In this document: positions 28,069-37,231 of the stretch, in pieces
Layout of the letters: each line of letters begins with the position of its first letter
How positions within the stretch are numbered: the stretch's first letter is position 1
DNA from: Comamonas sp. BIGb0152
GTDB lineage: Bacteria > Pseudomonadota > Gammaproteobacteria > Burkholderiales > Burkholderiaceae_C
Assembly (NCBI RefSeq): GCF_024809975.1
Contig: NZ_JANUDY010000004.1
Coordinates: 310,001 to 374,000 of the forward strand
Direction of reading: 5' to 3'
DNA length: 64,000 bases
Made by a program: the position numbers and the translations under genes
The notes under the pieces: generated by a model
Told to the model about the DNA's origin: nothing
The model's database searches: none
Seen by the model: only the letters and a program-made list of their open reading frames with translations

Positions 28069-29847
28069 ATGATCCGGATCGCAGAACTCAAACTCCCCCT
28101 GTCGGCGGTGCCTTACCACCCCGAAAACCACACCGAATACGCCCCCGAGGACGCACTCAAAGCGTTGGCCGCCCAGCGCCTGGGCCTGCCGCCCTCGGCC
28201 CTTGCCCAGCTGCAGGTGCACAAGCGCAGCTTTGATGCGCGCAAGTCCGAGCTGCTGGCCGTCTACATCGTCGATGTGACCTTGGCAGAGCCCGCGCAAG
28301 AGGCAGCCCTGCTGGCGCATTTTGCCAATGACGCCCATGTCAACCCGACGCCCGACATGGCCTGGTACCCGGTGGGCCAGGCGCCGGCCGATATGCAGGA
28401 TCGCCCGGTCGTCGTGGGCTTTGGGCCCTGCGGCATTTTTGCGGCGCTGGTGCTGGCGCAAATGGGCTTCAAGCCCATCGTGCTGGAACGCGGCACGACG
28501 GTGCGCCAGCGCACCAAGGACACCTGGGGCCTGTGGCGCAAGCGCCGGCTGACGCCCGAATCCAACGTGCAGTTTGGCGAAGGCGGCGCAGGCACCTTCT
28601 CCGACGGCAAGCTCTACAGCCAGATCAAGGACCCGCGCCACCTGGGCCGCAAGGTGATGCAGGAGTTCGTCACCCACGGCGCGCCGCCCGAGATCCTGTT
28701 TGTCGCCCACCCGCATATCGGCACCTTCAAGCTGGTCAAAGTGGTTGAAGGCATCCGCGAGGAAATCGTGCGGCTGGGCGGCGAGATCCGTTTTGCGCAA
28801 AAGGTGACCGATGTGCTGGTGGAAGGCGATGACCGCCAGCTGGTGGGCCTGCAGGTGCTGAACCAGGCCAGCGGCGAGAGCTACACCCTGCCCACCCAGC
28901 ACGCGGTGATGGCCTTGGGCCACAGCGCACGCGACACCTTTGCGATGTTCTATGAGCGCGGCGTAGCCATGGAGGCCAAGCCCTTCTCGGTGGGTTTCCG
29001 CATCGAACACCCGCAAAGCGTGATTGACCGCGCGCGCTGGGGCAAGGACGCCGGCCACCCGCTGCTGGGAGCGGCCGACTACAAGCTGGTACACCATGCC
29101 AGCAATGGCCGCGCCGTCTACAGCTTTTGCATGTGCCCGGGCGGCACCGTGGTGGCTGCCACCAGCGAGCCCGAGCGCGTGGTCACCAACGGCATGAGCC
29201 AGTACTCCCGCGCCGAGCGCAATGCCAATGCCGGCATGGTCTGCGCCATCAGCCCCGAAGACTACCCGCGCGATGCCGAGAGCTTTGCCTGGGCCTTTGG
29301 TGGCAAAACCTATGGTGTCGAGAACCTGGCCCCGGGGGCCTTCCACCCGCTGTCGGGCATTGTGCTGCAGCGCCAGCTGGAATCCAAAGCCTATGTGCTG
29401 GGCGGCCAAAGCTATAGCGCGCCTGGCCAGCTGGTGGGCGATTTTGTCGACGGCACGCCATCGATTGCTTTTGGTACGGTACAGCCTTCGTACAAGCCCG
29501 GCATCACGCTGGGCGACCTGCACCAGGCCCTGCCCGCCTATGCCATCGAGGCCATGCGCGAAGCCCTGCCCGCCTTTGGCAAGAAGCTGCGCGGCTATGA
29601 CATGTGGGACGCGATTTTGACGGGCGTGGAGACCCGCACCTCGTCACCGGTCAAGATTGGCCGGGGCTCAGATTTTCAAAGCGACAACACGCGCGGCCTG
29701 TACCCGGCAGGCGAAGGCGCCAGCTATGCGGGCGGCATTCTGTCAGCCGGTGTCGATGGCATCAAGGTGGGCGAGGCTGTGGCCTGCGCCATATTGGGGG
29801 TGGCAGTGCCCTCGTCGGGCTCGCGCGGATCGGGCGGCGCCTTGTAG
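28069..29847 (+). CDS. FAD-dependent oxidoreductase of the large NAD(FAD)-utilizing dehydrogenase family
   Basis: This 592-residue flavoprotein has an N-terminal domain of about 100 residues (with VHKRSFDARKSE, a family hallmark). The dinucleotide-binding motif VVVGFGPCGIFAALVLAQMG is at about 111-130. FGEGGAGTFSDGKLYSQIKD follows, and near the C-terminus comes the FAD site LYPAGEGASYAGGILSAGVDG. The family is widespread and annotated as an FAD-dependent protein with no agreed substrate. It stands alone between sbcC and a small outer-membrane protein. Confidence 0.85.
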   Translation: MIRIAELKLPLSAVPYHPENHTEYAPEDALKALAAQRLGLPPSALAQLQVHKRSFDARKSELLAVYIVDVTLAEPAQEAALLAHFANDAHVNPTPDMAWYPVGQAPADMQDRPVVVGFGPCGIFAALVLAQMGFKPIVLERGTTVRQRTKDTWGLWRKRRLTPESNVQFGEGGAGTFSDGKLYSQIKDPRHLGRKVMQEFVTHGAPPEILFVAHPHIGTFKLVKVVEGIREEIVRLGGEIRFAQKVTDVLVEGDDRQLVGLQVLNQASGESYTLPTQHAVMALGHSARDTFAMFYERGVAMEAKPFSVGFRIEHPQSVIDRARWGKDAGHPLLGAADYKLVHHASNGRAVYSFCMCPGGTVVAATSEPERVVTNGMSQYSRAERNANAGMVCAISPEDYPRDAESFAWAFGGKTYGVENLAPGAFHPLSGIVLQRQLESKAYVLGGQSYSAPGQLVGDFVDGTPSIAFGTVQPSYKPGITLGDLHQALPAYAIEAMREALPAFGKKLRGYDMWDAILTGVETRTSSPVKIGRGSDFQSDNTRGLYPAGEGASYAGGILSAGVDGIKVGEAVACAILGVAVPSSGSRGSGGAL

Positions 29848-30167
29848 CGCGCGCCCCGGCCCGGCCCTGTTTGGGCGTGAGCCAGGGGCTGCGGGGCGAA
29901 GCGAGAACGGCCAGCAAGGCCAAGGACGGGCTGTGCCTGGTGCTGCGTTTGGCATTTGGCGCCTGGCACCGGGCACCGGGCACCGGGCTCCGGGCTCCGG
30001 GTACTCCGTAGGACGAGGCGCTGCCAACTCGCTGCCAAAAGTCTTAAAAACAATTTAAAACAGCGCTTTTTGCTGGATTTAGGCCCATGCACCACAGCTG
30101 CCGGCCATCCTTCGCAAGCCCATCCTAGAATTTTGGATTGTTCTGATGAGCTTGCTGGAGGTGCCTC
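29848..30167. other. Intergenic region with a short tandem repeat
   Basis: No gene is visible. The first half is GC-rich and contains the 7-bp tandem repeat listed separately. The second half is AT-richer (30040-30140) and should hold the promoter of the membrane-barrel gene, though no clear -35/-10 pair can be named. GGAGGTG lies just before the ATG at 30168. Confidence 0.5.
29965..29999 (+). repeat. Five-copy 7-bp tandem repeat
   Basis: The unit GGCACCG occurs three times head to tail and is followed by two copies of GGCTCCG, then a decayed copy (GGTACTC). Heptamers in a non-coding region of this kind are typical slipped-strand repeats. Confidence 0.8.
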
Positions 30168-30722
30168 ATGTCCGCTTCGATCCGCAACACACTGACTGCC
30201 GGCCTGGGCGCGGCCCTGCTGTACGCCTTGTCTGGCGCGGCTGCCGCGAGCAGCACGGACCAGCCGGAGAGCAGCCGTTCTGCGCTGTCGGGCTGGTCCT
30301 TTGGCTTTGCGCCCTATACCCACCACTACTCCAACGCCAAGAAAGAGCGCGACTACGAGCCCGATGACGAGAGACACCGCCATGTGTGGCTGCTCAATAT
30401 CGAGAAAAAGCTCGATGAGCGGCAGCTGGTCGGCTTCGCCTACTTCAGCAATTCATTTGGCCAGCCCAGCCAGTACGCCTATTACGGCTGGCAGTTCCAG
30501 CCGCTGCCCAGCACGCCACAGCTGTTTTTCAAGCTCACCGGCGGCGTCATCCACGGCTACAAGTACCCCTACCACCGCAAGATTCCGTTCAACAACAAGA
30601 ACGGCTGGGGCCTGACCGCCATCCCGGCGGTGGGCTGGAACTTCAACCAGAACTGGGGCGGCCAGCTCAACGTGCTGGGCAAGTCAGCGCTGATGTTTCA
30701 GCTGAACTACACCATCCGCTGA
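30168..30722 (+). CDS. Small outer-membrane beta-barrel candidate (PagP/PagL-like)
   Basis: This 184-residue protein has a signal peptide ending near SGAAAAS. The rest is a series of short amphipathic strands rich in Tyr, Trp, Phe and Gly and ends in an aromatic-rich strand (LMFQLNYTIR), as outer-membrane barrels do. The segment FSNSFGQPSQYAYYGW recalls the catalytic-loop strand of the lipid A palmitoyltransferase PagP (KDSFN...GGYGW), but with Asn where PagP has Asp. Related betaproteobacterial proteins are often annotated as sn-glycerol-3-phosphate transporter, which the sequence does not support. The barrel call is fair; the enzyme role is unproven. GGAGGTG precedes the start. Confidence 0.6.
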   Translation: MSASIRNTLTAGLGAALLYALSGAAAASSTDQPESSRSALSGWSFGFAPYTHHYSNAKKERDYEPDDERHRHVWLLNIEKKLDERQLVGFAYFSNSFGQPSQYAYYGWQFQPLPSTPQLFFKLTGGVIHGYKYPYHRKIPFNNKNGWGLTAIPAVGWNFNQNWGGQLNVLGKSALMFQLNYTIR

Positions 30723-30792
30723 TCACCGCCCACTGGCCGGGGCAGCCCCCGGCGAACGGACGTTGTGGCTGGGCCTTGGAGCGCGCCCATCG

Positions 30793-30820
30793 GCCAAAAA
30801 AAAGCACTGCCGAGGCAGTG
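30793..30820 (-). terminator. Rho-independent terminator of htpX
   Basis: The stem AGCACTGC/GCAGTGCT with a four-base loop is followed on the minus strand by eight Ts. It lies about 30 bases after the htpX stop. Confidence 0.9.
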
Positions 30821-30848
30821 CTGTGGGACGGGATGGACCCGAGGTGGC

Positions 30849-31727
30849 TTACATCACCCGGCTGTTTTGCAAAGCCGCCACACGCACTTCGATCGGTGGG
30901 TGCGAGCTGAACAGCTTGCCCAGGCTTCCGGTGATGCCCATGGCCTGCATGCTTTGCGGCAGGGTGCCAGGGTGCATGCCGCCCAGGCGGTGCAGCGCAT
31001 TGATCATCGGCTGCTTGCGGCCCATCAGGCGGGCGGCACCCGCATCGGCGCGGAACTCACGCTGGCGCGAGAACCAGGCCACGATGATCGCGGCCAGAAA
31101 GCCGAACACGATATCCAGCACGATGGTGGTGATCATGTAGCCAATGCCGGGGCCGGAGTTCTGCTCGTCGTTGCGGCGCAGGAAGGAATCGACCGCATAG
31201 CCGATGACGCGCGAGAGGAAGACCACAAAGGTGTTCATCACGCCCTGGATCAAGGCCATGGTGACCATGTCGCCATTGGCCACGTGGGCAATCTCGTGGC
31301 CGATGACGGCCTCCACCTCTTCGCGGGTCATGCCTTGCAGCAGCCCGGTCGAGACGGCCACCAGGGCCGAGTTCTTGAAGGCGCCGGTCGCAAAAGCGTT
31401 GGCTTCGCCCTCGTAGATACCGACATCGGGCATCTTGATGCCGGCCTGGTCAGAGAAGCGGCGCACGGTCTCGACAATCCAGGCTTCATCCGCGCTTTGG
31501 GGCTGGTTGATGATCTTGACGCCCATGCTCATCTTGGCGATGGGCTTGCTCATCAGCAAGGAGATGATGGCGCCGCCAAAACCCATGATGAAGGCAAAGC
31601 CAAGCAGGGCCCCGAGGTTCAGACCATTGGCAGTCAAAAAGCGGTTGACACCGAGCAGGCTGGCAACAATGCCGAGCACCACAACAACGGCGATGTTGGT
31701 CGCCAGAAAAAGGAACATTCGTTTCAT
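30849..31727 (-). CDS. htpX: Membrane zinc metalloprotease HtpX
   Basis: This 292-residue inner-membrane protease degrades damaged membrane proteins. Two N-terminal hydrophobic helices (about 5-25 and 38-58) precede the zinc motif HEIAH at about 144-148. Two further helices (about 160-175 and 195-220) follow, and the third ligand region is [10 protein letters not shown]. The length equals that of the family. The start follows GGAG; a longer upstream reading frame lacks a ribosome site. Confidence 0.95.
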   Translation of the reverse strand: MKRMFLFLATNIAVVVVLGIVASLLGVNRFLTANGLNLGALLGFAFIMGFGGAIISLLMSKPIAKMSMGVKIINQPQSADEAWIVETVRRFSDQAGIKMPDVGIYEGEANAFATGAFKNSALVAVSTGLLQGMTREEVEAVIGHEIAHVANGDMVTMALIQGVMNTFVVFLSRVIGYAVDSFLRRNDEQNSGPGIGYMITTIVLDIVFGFLAAIIVAWFSRQREFRADAGAARLMGRKQPMINALHRLGGMHPGTLPQSMQAMGITGSLGKLFSSHPPIEVRVAALQNSRVM

Positions 31728-31828
31728 GGGGTTGATTCTCCAAGGAGGGGAACACAGTGCTCGGTAACTGGGGGCAATGTCTTGGTAATTCAAGACCTTA
31801 CCCACACTTTGTGGCGACGGCTGGATGC

Positions 31829-32617
31829 TTATGATATTTGTGGCCGTCGGGCCGAGCGAAATACGCCTGGGTCATCGTAGTAGGAAAAATGCTGGTTTTC
31901 CTGGCTCCATCCCGGGATGCCCAACACCGGCAGTGGCGTAAAAGGCTTGCCAGCCAGGTGTGCAGCATCCAAAGAGGCGGCGATGACCGCGTCGATATTG
32001 TCCACCATCGGCCAGGGCTGCGGCGGGCAAAAAACATGCGCGGTGATTGGTTTTCTGGGGGTGATGAGCTTTTCCAGCAGCGCATGGCCGATGACGATGA
32101 GTTGCGCCTGCTGCCACAGCGGCCGCAGCTCGACAAACAAGCGCTGCCACTGGCGCAGCCGCAGCGCCTGCCACAGGGCTTCGGGCGCCAGCAGCACGGC
32201 GCCGTTTTCGTCGAGCAGGGTCAGCGCATCGCGCAGCGGGCCACGGCGGGCACCCACACCGCCGGCGTCGTCTATCGCCTGGGCCTGCAGGGCATTGAGC
32301 CGCGCCTTGGTGCGCGCAAAGCGCTGCCAGACCAGGCCATTGAGCCCGTCGTGCATATGTTCGCGGGTGGGCACGCAGCCGGTGCGTGCGATAAAGCGCT
32401 CATAGGCTTCGCCCGGCGGCAGGGCCGACTGCGGCACAAAGCGCCGGCCGCAATCGCCCAGGCGGTTGAGCAGATCGGGCATGGCCAGCCTCTGGCGATC
32501 CAGCGCGCTGATCTGCAGGCCCAGCGCCCGGTAGGGCAGCAGCCAGGGCGCCTGCCAGTCCAGCGATGACCAGCCCGGCTCGGGCAAGTGCTGTGCAGTG
32601 GCCTCGCGCTTATCCAC
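31829..32617 (-). CDS. DUF3025 family protein
   Basis: This 262-residue protein carries the DUF3025 pattern, with [29 protein letters not shown] in the middle and [10 protein letters not shown] after it. The C-terminal half contains [10 protein letters not shown] and a GIPGW element. No signal or membrane helix is present, so it is cytoplasmic. It begins 20 bases after pyrC on the same strand and is probably cotranscribed, an arrangement common in Burkholderiales. No function is known for the family. Confidence 0.85.
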   Translation of the reverse strand: MDKREATAQHLPEPGWSSLDWQAPWLLPYRALGLQISALDRQRLAMPDLLNRLGDCGRRFVPQSALPPGEAYERFIARTGCVPTREHMHDGLNGLVWQRFARTKARLNALQAQAIDDAGGVGARRGPLRDALTLLDENGAVLLAPEALWQALRLRQWQRLFVELRPLWQQAQLIVIGHALLEKLITPRKPITAHVFCPPQPWPMVDNIDAVIAASLDAAHLAGKPFTPLPVLGIPGWSQENQHFSYYDDPGVFRSARRPQIS

Positions 32618-32637
32618 GCATCAAATGATAAAAGCGC

Positions 32638-33681
32638 TCAGTCTGCCAGCTTCCAGGGCAGCGCTTCACCCGAGCGCAGCGGCTTCAGATCGGCCTGGCC
32701 AAAGGGGTAGGACTCGGGCGGCGTCCAGGATTCGCGCACCAGGGTGATGCGGTCGGTGTTGCGCGGCAGGCTGTAGAAGTCCGCGCCATGCAGGCTGGCA
32801 AAGCCTTCGAGCTTGTCGAGGGCGCCGACCTTGTCGAAGGCCTCGGCATACATCTCGATAGCCGCATGGGCGCTGTAGCAGCCGGCGCAACCGGTGGCAT
32901 GCTCCTTGAGCAGGGCAGCATGGGGGGCACTGTCGGTACCCAGGAAGAACTTGGGATTGCCGCTGGTGGCGGCCTGAACCAACGCCAGGCGGTGCTCCTC
33001 TCGCTTGAGCACGGGCAGGCAGTAGTAATGCGGGCGAATACCGCCGGTAAAGATGGCGTTGCGGTTGAACAGCAGATGCTGGGGCGTGATGGTGGCGCCG
33101 ACAAAGCGGTCGCTCTCGGTCACGTACTGGGCCGCTTCGCGCGTGGTGATGTGCTCAAACACGATCTTGAGCTCGGGGAAATCGCGGCGTAGCGGCACCA
33201 TGTGCTGGTCGATGAAGGCCGCTTCACGGTCAAACAGGTCCACATCGCTGCCGGTCACCTCGCCGTGCACCAGCAGCAGCATGCCTTCGCGCTGCATCGC
33301 CTCCAAGCTGGGGTAGATCTTGCGGATATCGGTCACGCCATGGTCGCTGTTAGTGGTAGCGCCTGCGGGGTAGAGCTTGCAGGCCACCACACCAGCGGCC
33401 TTGGCCCGCACGATCTCCTCGGGCGCCAGCTTGTCCGTCAGGTACAGGGTCATCAGCGGCTCAAACTGCAGACCCGGGGGGATGGCGGCCACAATGCGCG
33501 CCTTGTAGGCCTGCGCCAGCGCGGCCGTGGTGACGGGCGGCTTGAGGTTGGGCATGACGATGGCCCGGGCAAACTGCCGGGCTGCGTGGGCCACCGTGGT
33601 GGCCAGGGCGGCGTCATCGCGCAGATGAATGTGCCAATCGTCGGGTCGGATGATGCTGATGATGGAGGGTGCGGTGCTCAT
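32638..33681 (-). CDS. pyrC: Dihydroorotase
   Basis: This 347-residue enzyme catalyses the reversible cyclisation of carbamoyl-aspartate to dihydroorotate in pyrimidine synthesis. The metal ligands are visible: HIHLRD (His 17 and 19), the carbamylated Lys in [10 protein letters not shown] (about 102), LLVHGEV (His about 139), FEHIT (His about 177) and the catalytic Asp in LGTDSAPH. The length matches the class II PyrC family. Confidence 0.96.
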   Translation of the reverse strand: MSTAPSIISIIRPDDWHIHLRDDAALATTVAHAARQFARAIVMPNLKPPVTTAALAQAYKARIVAAIPPGLQFEPLMTLYLTDKLAPEEIVRAKAAGVVACKLYPAGATTNSDHGVTDIRKIYPSLEAMQREGMLLLVHGEVTGSDVDLFDREAAFIDQHMVPLRRDFPELKIVFEHITTREAAQYVTESDRFVGATITPQHLLFNRNAIFTGGIRPHYYCLPVLKREEHRLALVQAATSGNPKFFLGTDSAPHAALLKEHATGCAGCYSAHAAIEMYAEAFDKVGALDKLEGFASLHGADFYSLPRNTDRITLVRESWTPPESYPFGQADLKPLRSGEALPWKLAD

Positions 33682-33728
33682 CCCGCCATTGTCGCATCGG
33701 TCATGCCGAGGTCATTGCAGTCCCCGAG

Positions 33729-33751
33729 CATTGGACAAAAGTAACCCAATG
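33729..33751. promoter_or_regulatory. Inverted repeat in the pyrC/binding-protein divergent region
   Basis: CATTGG and CCAATG are perfect arms with an 11-base spacer, within the 153 bases between the divergent pyrC and binding-protein genes. It could be an operator for either gene. A second short repeat (GTTC-N5-GAAC) follows at 33762-33774. Confidence 0.35.
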
Positions 33752-33834
33752 TTAAGGGTAGGTTCTCATAGAACACACAGTCTCTATGCGTATCATCTGA
33801 AGCCGTAGGAATTCTTAATCAAGGACTGTGCAAT

Positions 33835-34740
33835 ATGTGGCTAAACCATATTTTCCGCGGCGCTTTGCTGCTGGGCATCGCCAGCAGCAGCCTGGCCCAG
33901 GCTCCCTTGCCAGACAGCTGGGACAAAATCAAGGAGTCGCAGCGCATCACCGTGGGCTACCGCCCGGACGGCCTGCCGTTTGCCTACGAGATGGGCGAGA
34001 CGAAAAAACCGGTGGGCTACGCCATCGACATCTGCCAGGCACTGATCGGCAAGCTCCAGCAAAGCATGGGCCTGGCCAAGCTGGAGGTGCAATACCGCGC
34101 CATCAACGGCCAGACGCGCTTTACCGATCTGGCCAGCGGCGCCATTGATGTGGATTGCAGCAACACCACCAATACCAAGGACCGGCGCGAGAGCAAGCAG
34201 GTCTCCTTCAGCCTGCCCTATTACATCGCCGGTGTGCGCATGCTGGTCAAGTCCGACAGCGGCATCAACGATGTGGATGACCTCTCGGGCAAGCGCGTGA
34301 TCACCACCAAGGGCACCACCTCGCTGCAGGTGCTACAGCGCCGCGTGGCCGTCAACGGCCTCAAGATCCAGCACAGCGAATGCCTCACCCATAACGACTG
34401 CTTCAAGGCCGTGCAGACCGGTACTGCCGACGTCTGGTTGATGGACGACATCCTGCTCGCGGCCCACCGTGCGCAGGCTGACAAGCCCGAGCAGTTCAAG
34501 CTGATCGGCAAGCTGATGTCGATCGAGCCCCTGTCGCTGATGATGCGCGACAGCGATGTGCGCATGAAAAAGGTGTTCGATGCGGAGATGCGCAACCTGT
34601 CGCAGAACTACGAGATCACGCGTCTGTACAAGAAGTGGTTTGAGTCGCCGCTGCCCGGCAAGGGCTTTGCGCTGAACGTGCCCATGTCCTACCTGCTCAC
34701 CGACATGCTGCGCTTTCCCAGCGACAAGTTCGATAACTGA
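33835..34740 (+). CDS. Solitary amino-acid ABC binding protein, GltI-like
   Basis: This 301-residue periplasmic binding protein has a signal peptide (to about 22, SSSLAQ). The family-3 SBP pattern follows: RITVGYRPDGLPFAYEM, GYAIDICQALIGKLQ, DVDCSNTTNTKDRRE and VRMLVKSDSGI. The residues DCSNTTN are the glutamate/aspartate-type signature shared with GltI at 37232. It has no transporter genes on its own strand and runs toward the gltIJKL operon. It may supply a second ligand to GltJKL. A GC stem (GGCCGC/GCGGCC) without a T tract follows the gene. Confidence 0.88.
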   Translation: MWLNHIFRGALLLGIASSSLAQAPLPDSWDKIKESQRITVGYRPDGLPFAYEMGETKKPVGYAIDICQALIGKLQQSMGLAKLEVQYRAINGQTRFTDLASGAIDVDCSNTTNTKDRRESKQVSFSLPYYIAGVRMLVKSDSGINDVDDLSGKRVITTKGTTSLQVLQRRVAVNGLKIQHSECLTHNDCFKAVQTGTADVWLMDDILLAAHRAQADKPEQFKLIGKLMSIEPLSLMMRDSDVRMKKVFDAEMRNLSQNYEITRLYKKWFESPLPGKGFALNVPMSYLLTDMLRFPSDKFDN

Positions 34741-34867
34741 CCCGCACCCCAAGAAGGCCGCGCTCTGCGGCCCGCCATTCACTGCGCTCTACGCCCAGGC
34801 CGCCTTCTTGGAAAGGCGGTCTGGCCGGCACCCGCAGCTCGGCAGCACAGACACAGCACCCGCCCAC

Positions 34868-34892
34868 AAAAATGGCCGCATAAAGCGGCCAT
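34868..34892 (-). terminator. Rho-independent terminator of the gltIJKL operon
   Basis: An 8-bp stem (ATGGCCGC/GCGGCCAT, five-base loop) is followed on the minus strand by TTTTTG. It lies 25 bases after the gltL stop. Confidence 0.85.
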
Positions 34893-34916
34893 GGCGGGGT
34901 GCGAGATGCGCTGCAA

Positions 34917-35654
34917 TCAGTGCTGCAGGATCTTGCTCAGGAAGTCCTTGGTACGCGGCTGGCGGGCATCGGGGTTGCCGAAGAAGTCGTCCTTGGAGCA
35001 GTCCTCCAGGATCTTTCCGCCCACGTCCATGAAGATCACGCGGCTGGCAACCTTCTTGGCAAAGCCCATTTCGTGCGTCACGCACATCATGGTCATGCCT
35101 TCATGGGCCAGGCCGATCATCACATCCAGCACTTCGCCGACCATTTCAGGGTCCAGGGCCGAGGTGGGCTCGTCAAACAGCATCACGCTCGGGTCCATCG
35201 ACAGCGCACGGGCAATGGCCACGCGCTGCTGCTGACCACCGGAGAGCTGACCGGGGAACTTGTCCTTGTGCGCCATCAGGCCCACGCGGTCGAGCATCTT
35301 CAGGCCACGGGCCTTGGCATCGTCAACGCTGCGGCCCAGCACCTTGATCTGGGCGATCGTCAGGTTCTCGGTCACCGACAGATGGGGGAACAGCTCGAAA
35401 TGCTGGAACACCATGCCCACGGTGCTGCGCAGCTTGGGCAGGTCGGTCTTGGGATCGTGGATGGCCGTGCCATTGACCCAGATTTCACCCTTCTGGATGG
35501 GCTCGAGCGCATTGATCGTCTTGATCAGGGTCGACTTGCCCGAGCCCGAAGGACCGCACACCACCACCACTTCGCCCTTGGCAATGCTGGTGGAGCAGTC
35601 GTTGAGCACCTGGAAGCTGCCGTACCACTTCGAGACATTCTTCATTTCAATCAT
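34917..35654 (-). CDS. gltL: Glutamate/aspartate ABC importer, ATPase
   Basis: This 245-residue ATPase has Walker [10 protein letters not shown], the signature [15 protein letters not shown] and Walker [16 protein letters not shown], plus the polar-amino-acid family features [16 protein letters not shown] and [12 protein letters not shown]. It is the last gene of gltI-gltJ-gltK-gltL, 24 bases after gltK. It powers import through GltJK. Confidence 0.93.
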   Translation of the reverse strand: MIEMKNVSKWYGSFQVLNDCSTSIAKGEVVVVCGPSGSGKSTLIKTINALEPIQKGEIWVNGTAIHDPKTDLPKLRSTVGMVFQHFELFPHLSVTENLTIAQIKVLGRSVDDAKARGLKMLDRVGLMAHKDKFPGQLSGGQQQRVAIARALSMDPSVMLFDEPTSALDPEMVGEVLDVMIGLAHEGMTMMCVTHEMGFAKKVASRVIFMDVGGKILEDCSKDDFFGNPDARQPRTKDFLSKILQH

Positions 35655-35678
35655 TTGGATATCCTTTGTATTGCCGCA

Positions 35679-36350
35679 TCAGCGAATGATGGCGATCTTC
35701 TTGTGCAAACGCTTAACGAACCACGACAGCGTAAAGCAGATGATGAAGTAAAGCACGGCAGCAGCCAGATAGGCCTCGACCGGGCGGCCGAAATTCTTGC
35801 CTGCCACTTCAAAGCCCTTGAGCATGTCGTAGGCACCGATGGCATAGACCAGCGACGTATCCTGGAACAAGATGATCGTCTGCGTCAGCAAAACCGGCAG
35901 CATGTTGCGGAAAGCCTGGGGCAGCACCACCAGACGCATGTTCTGCCCATAGGTCATGCCCACGGCTTGGCCGGCATACACCTGGCCACGCGGAATCGAC
36001 TGGATACCGGCCCGCATGATCTCGGAGAAGTAAGCCGCCTCGAACGCCACAAAGGTGATGACCGCCGACATCTCTGCCCCGATGGGCTTGCCGATCAGCA
36101 AGGGCACCAGCAGGAAGAACCACAGAATCACCATCACCAGCGGCACGGAGCGCATGCCGTTGACGTAGATGGTGGCAGGCAGCACCAGGAACTTCTTACC
36201 CGACAAGCGCATCAGCGCCAGCAGGGTGCCAAAGAAGATACCACCCAGGGTTGCGACGATGGTCAGCATCACGCTGAACACCAGACCCTTGATGATGAAG
36301 TTCTGGATCAGATCCCAGTTGTAGAACGAAAAATCAAGATTCAAATTCAT
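35679..36350 (-). CDS. gltK: Glutamate/aspartate ABC importer, permease 2
   Basis: This 223-residue membrane protein of the His/Glu/Gln/Arg/opine permease family has about five helices. Its coupling loop is EIMRAGIQSIPRGQVYAGQAVG. The ATG follows GGAGGTCACTGAG and comes one base after the gltJ stop, so it is translationally coupled. It pairs with GltJ to form the channel. Confidence 0.92.
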   Translation of the reverse strand: MNLNLDFSFYNWDLIQNFIIKGLVFSVMLTIVATLGGIFFGTLLALMRLSGKKFLVLPATIYVNGMRSVPLVMVILWFFLLVPLLIGKPIGAEMSAVITFVAFEAAYFSEIMRAGIQSIPRGQVYAGQAVGMTYGQNMRLVVLPQAFRNMLPVLLTQTIILFQDTSLVYAIGAYDMLKGFEVAGKNFGRPVEAYLAAAVLYFIICFTLSWFVKRLHKKIAIIR

Positions 36351-36351
36351 C

Positions 36352-37107
36352 TCAGTGACCTCCGGAGCCGCCTGCGGCGATAAAGCCCGGGATACGGCTT
36401 CTCTTTTCAATGAAGGCCATGATGCGGTTGATCACGAATGCCGAGATCATGTACAGCGCGGTCACCGCCAGGTAGACCTCAATACCGCGAGAGGTTTCCT
36501 CTTGCGCCTGCATCGCAAACAAGGTCAGCTCGGCCACCGACACGGCAAAGGCCACCGACGAATTCTTGAAAATGTTCATCGACTCGCTGGTGAGCGGCGG
36601 AATGATGATGCGGTAGGCCATGGGCAGCAGCACATAGCGGTAGTACTGGAAGGTCGTGAAACCCAGCGCCATGCCCGCATAACGCTGGCCGCGCGGCAGC
36701 GCCAAGATACCGGCACGCAGCTGCTCGGCAATACGCGCCGAGGTAAAAAAGCCCAGCGCCAGCACCACCAGCAAGAACCCAGGCACTTGCTTGAGTGCGG
36801 GGAAGATGGAAGGCACCACGTGGTACCACAGGAAAATTTGCACCAGCAGGGGAACGTTGCGGAACAACTCCACCCAGGCATTGCCCAGCCGCACCGTCCA
36901 AGGCCGGTCAGGCAGGGTGCGCAGGGTACCGATGACGGAGCCGAGGATCAGCGCGATCACCAACGCACACAAGGAAACGGAGATAGTCCATCCCCACGCA
37001 GACAACAACCAGTCCAGATACGTGACATCACCGTTTTTACCGAAACAGCCCTGCACGACCTGGCGCTCAATCGTGTCTTCACAAAATACTTGCCAATCCC
37101 AATTCAT
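36352..37107 (-). CDS. gltJ: Glutamate/aspartate ABC importer, permease 1
   Basis: This 251-residue permease has the family's N-terminal WDWQVF segment, about five helices, and the coupling loop EQLRAGILALPRGQRYAGMALG. GAGGTAG precedes the ATG. The 124 bases between it and gltI contain a TTGGTAC/GTACCAA inverted repeat (37142-37178) that could form a hairpin protecting the gltI mRNA. Confidence 0.92.
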   Translation of the reverse strand: MNWDWQVFCEDTIERQVVQGCFGKNGDVTYLDWLLSAWGWTISVSLCALVIALILGSVIGTLRTLPDRPWTVRLGNAWVELFRNVPLLVQIFLWYHVVPSIFPALKQVPGFLLVVLALGFFTSARIAEQLRAGILALPRGQRYAGMALGFTTFQYYRYVLLPMAYRIIIPPLTSESMNIFKNSSVAFAVSVAELTLFAMQAQEETSRGIEVYLAVTALYMISAFVINRIMAFIEKRSRIPGFIAAGGSGGH

Positions 37108-37231
37108 AGGACTACCTCTTTTTTTGTCTTTGTAGCAATGTTTGGTACCAGATTGCAACTGTCAAAAACCAGTACCAACAAAAACGCCCCCCCAAACCCC
37201 AGGCTGGAAGGGCGGTACCTAAATGGTGTGC

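Noticed and set aside
29965..29999. Possible CRISPR-like repeat
   Set aside because: The units are head to tail without spacers; it is a simple tandem repeat.
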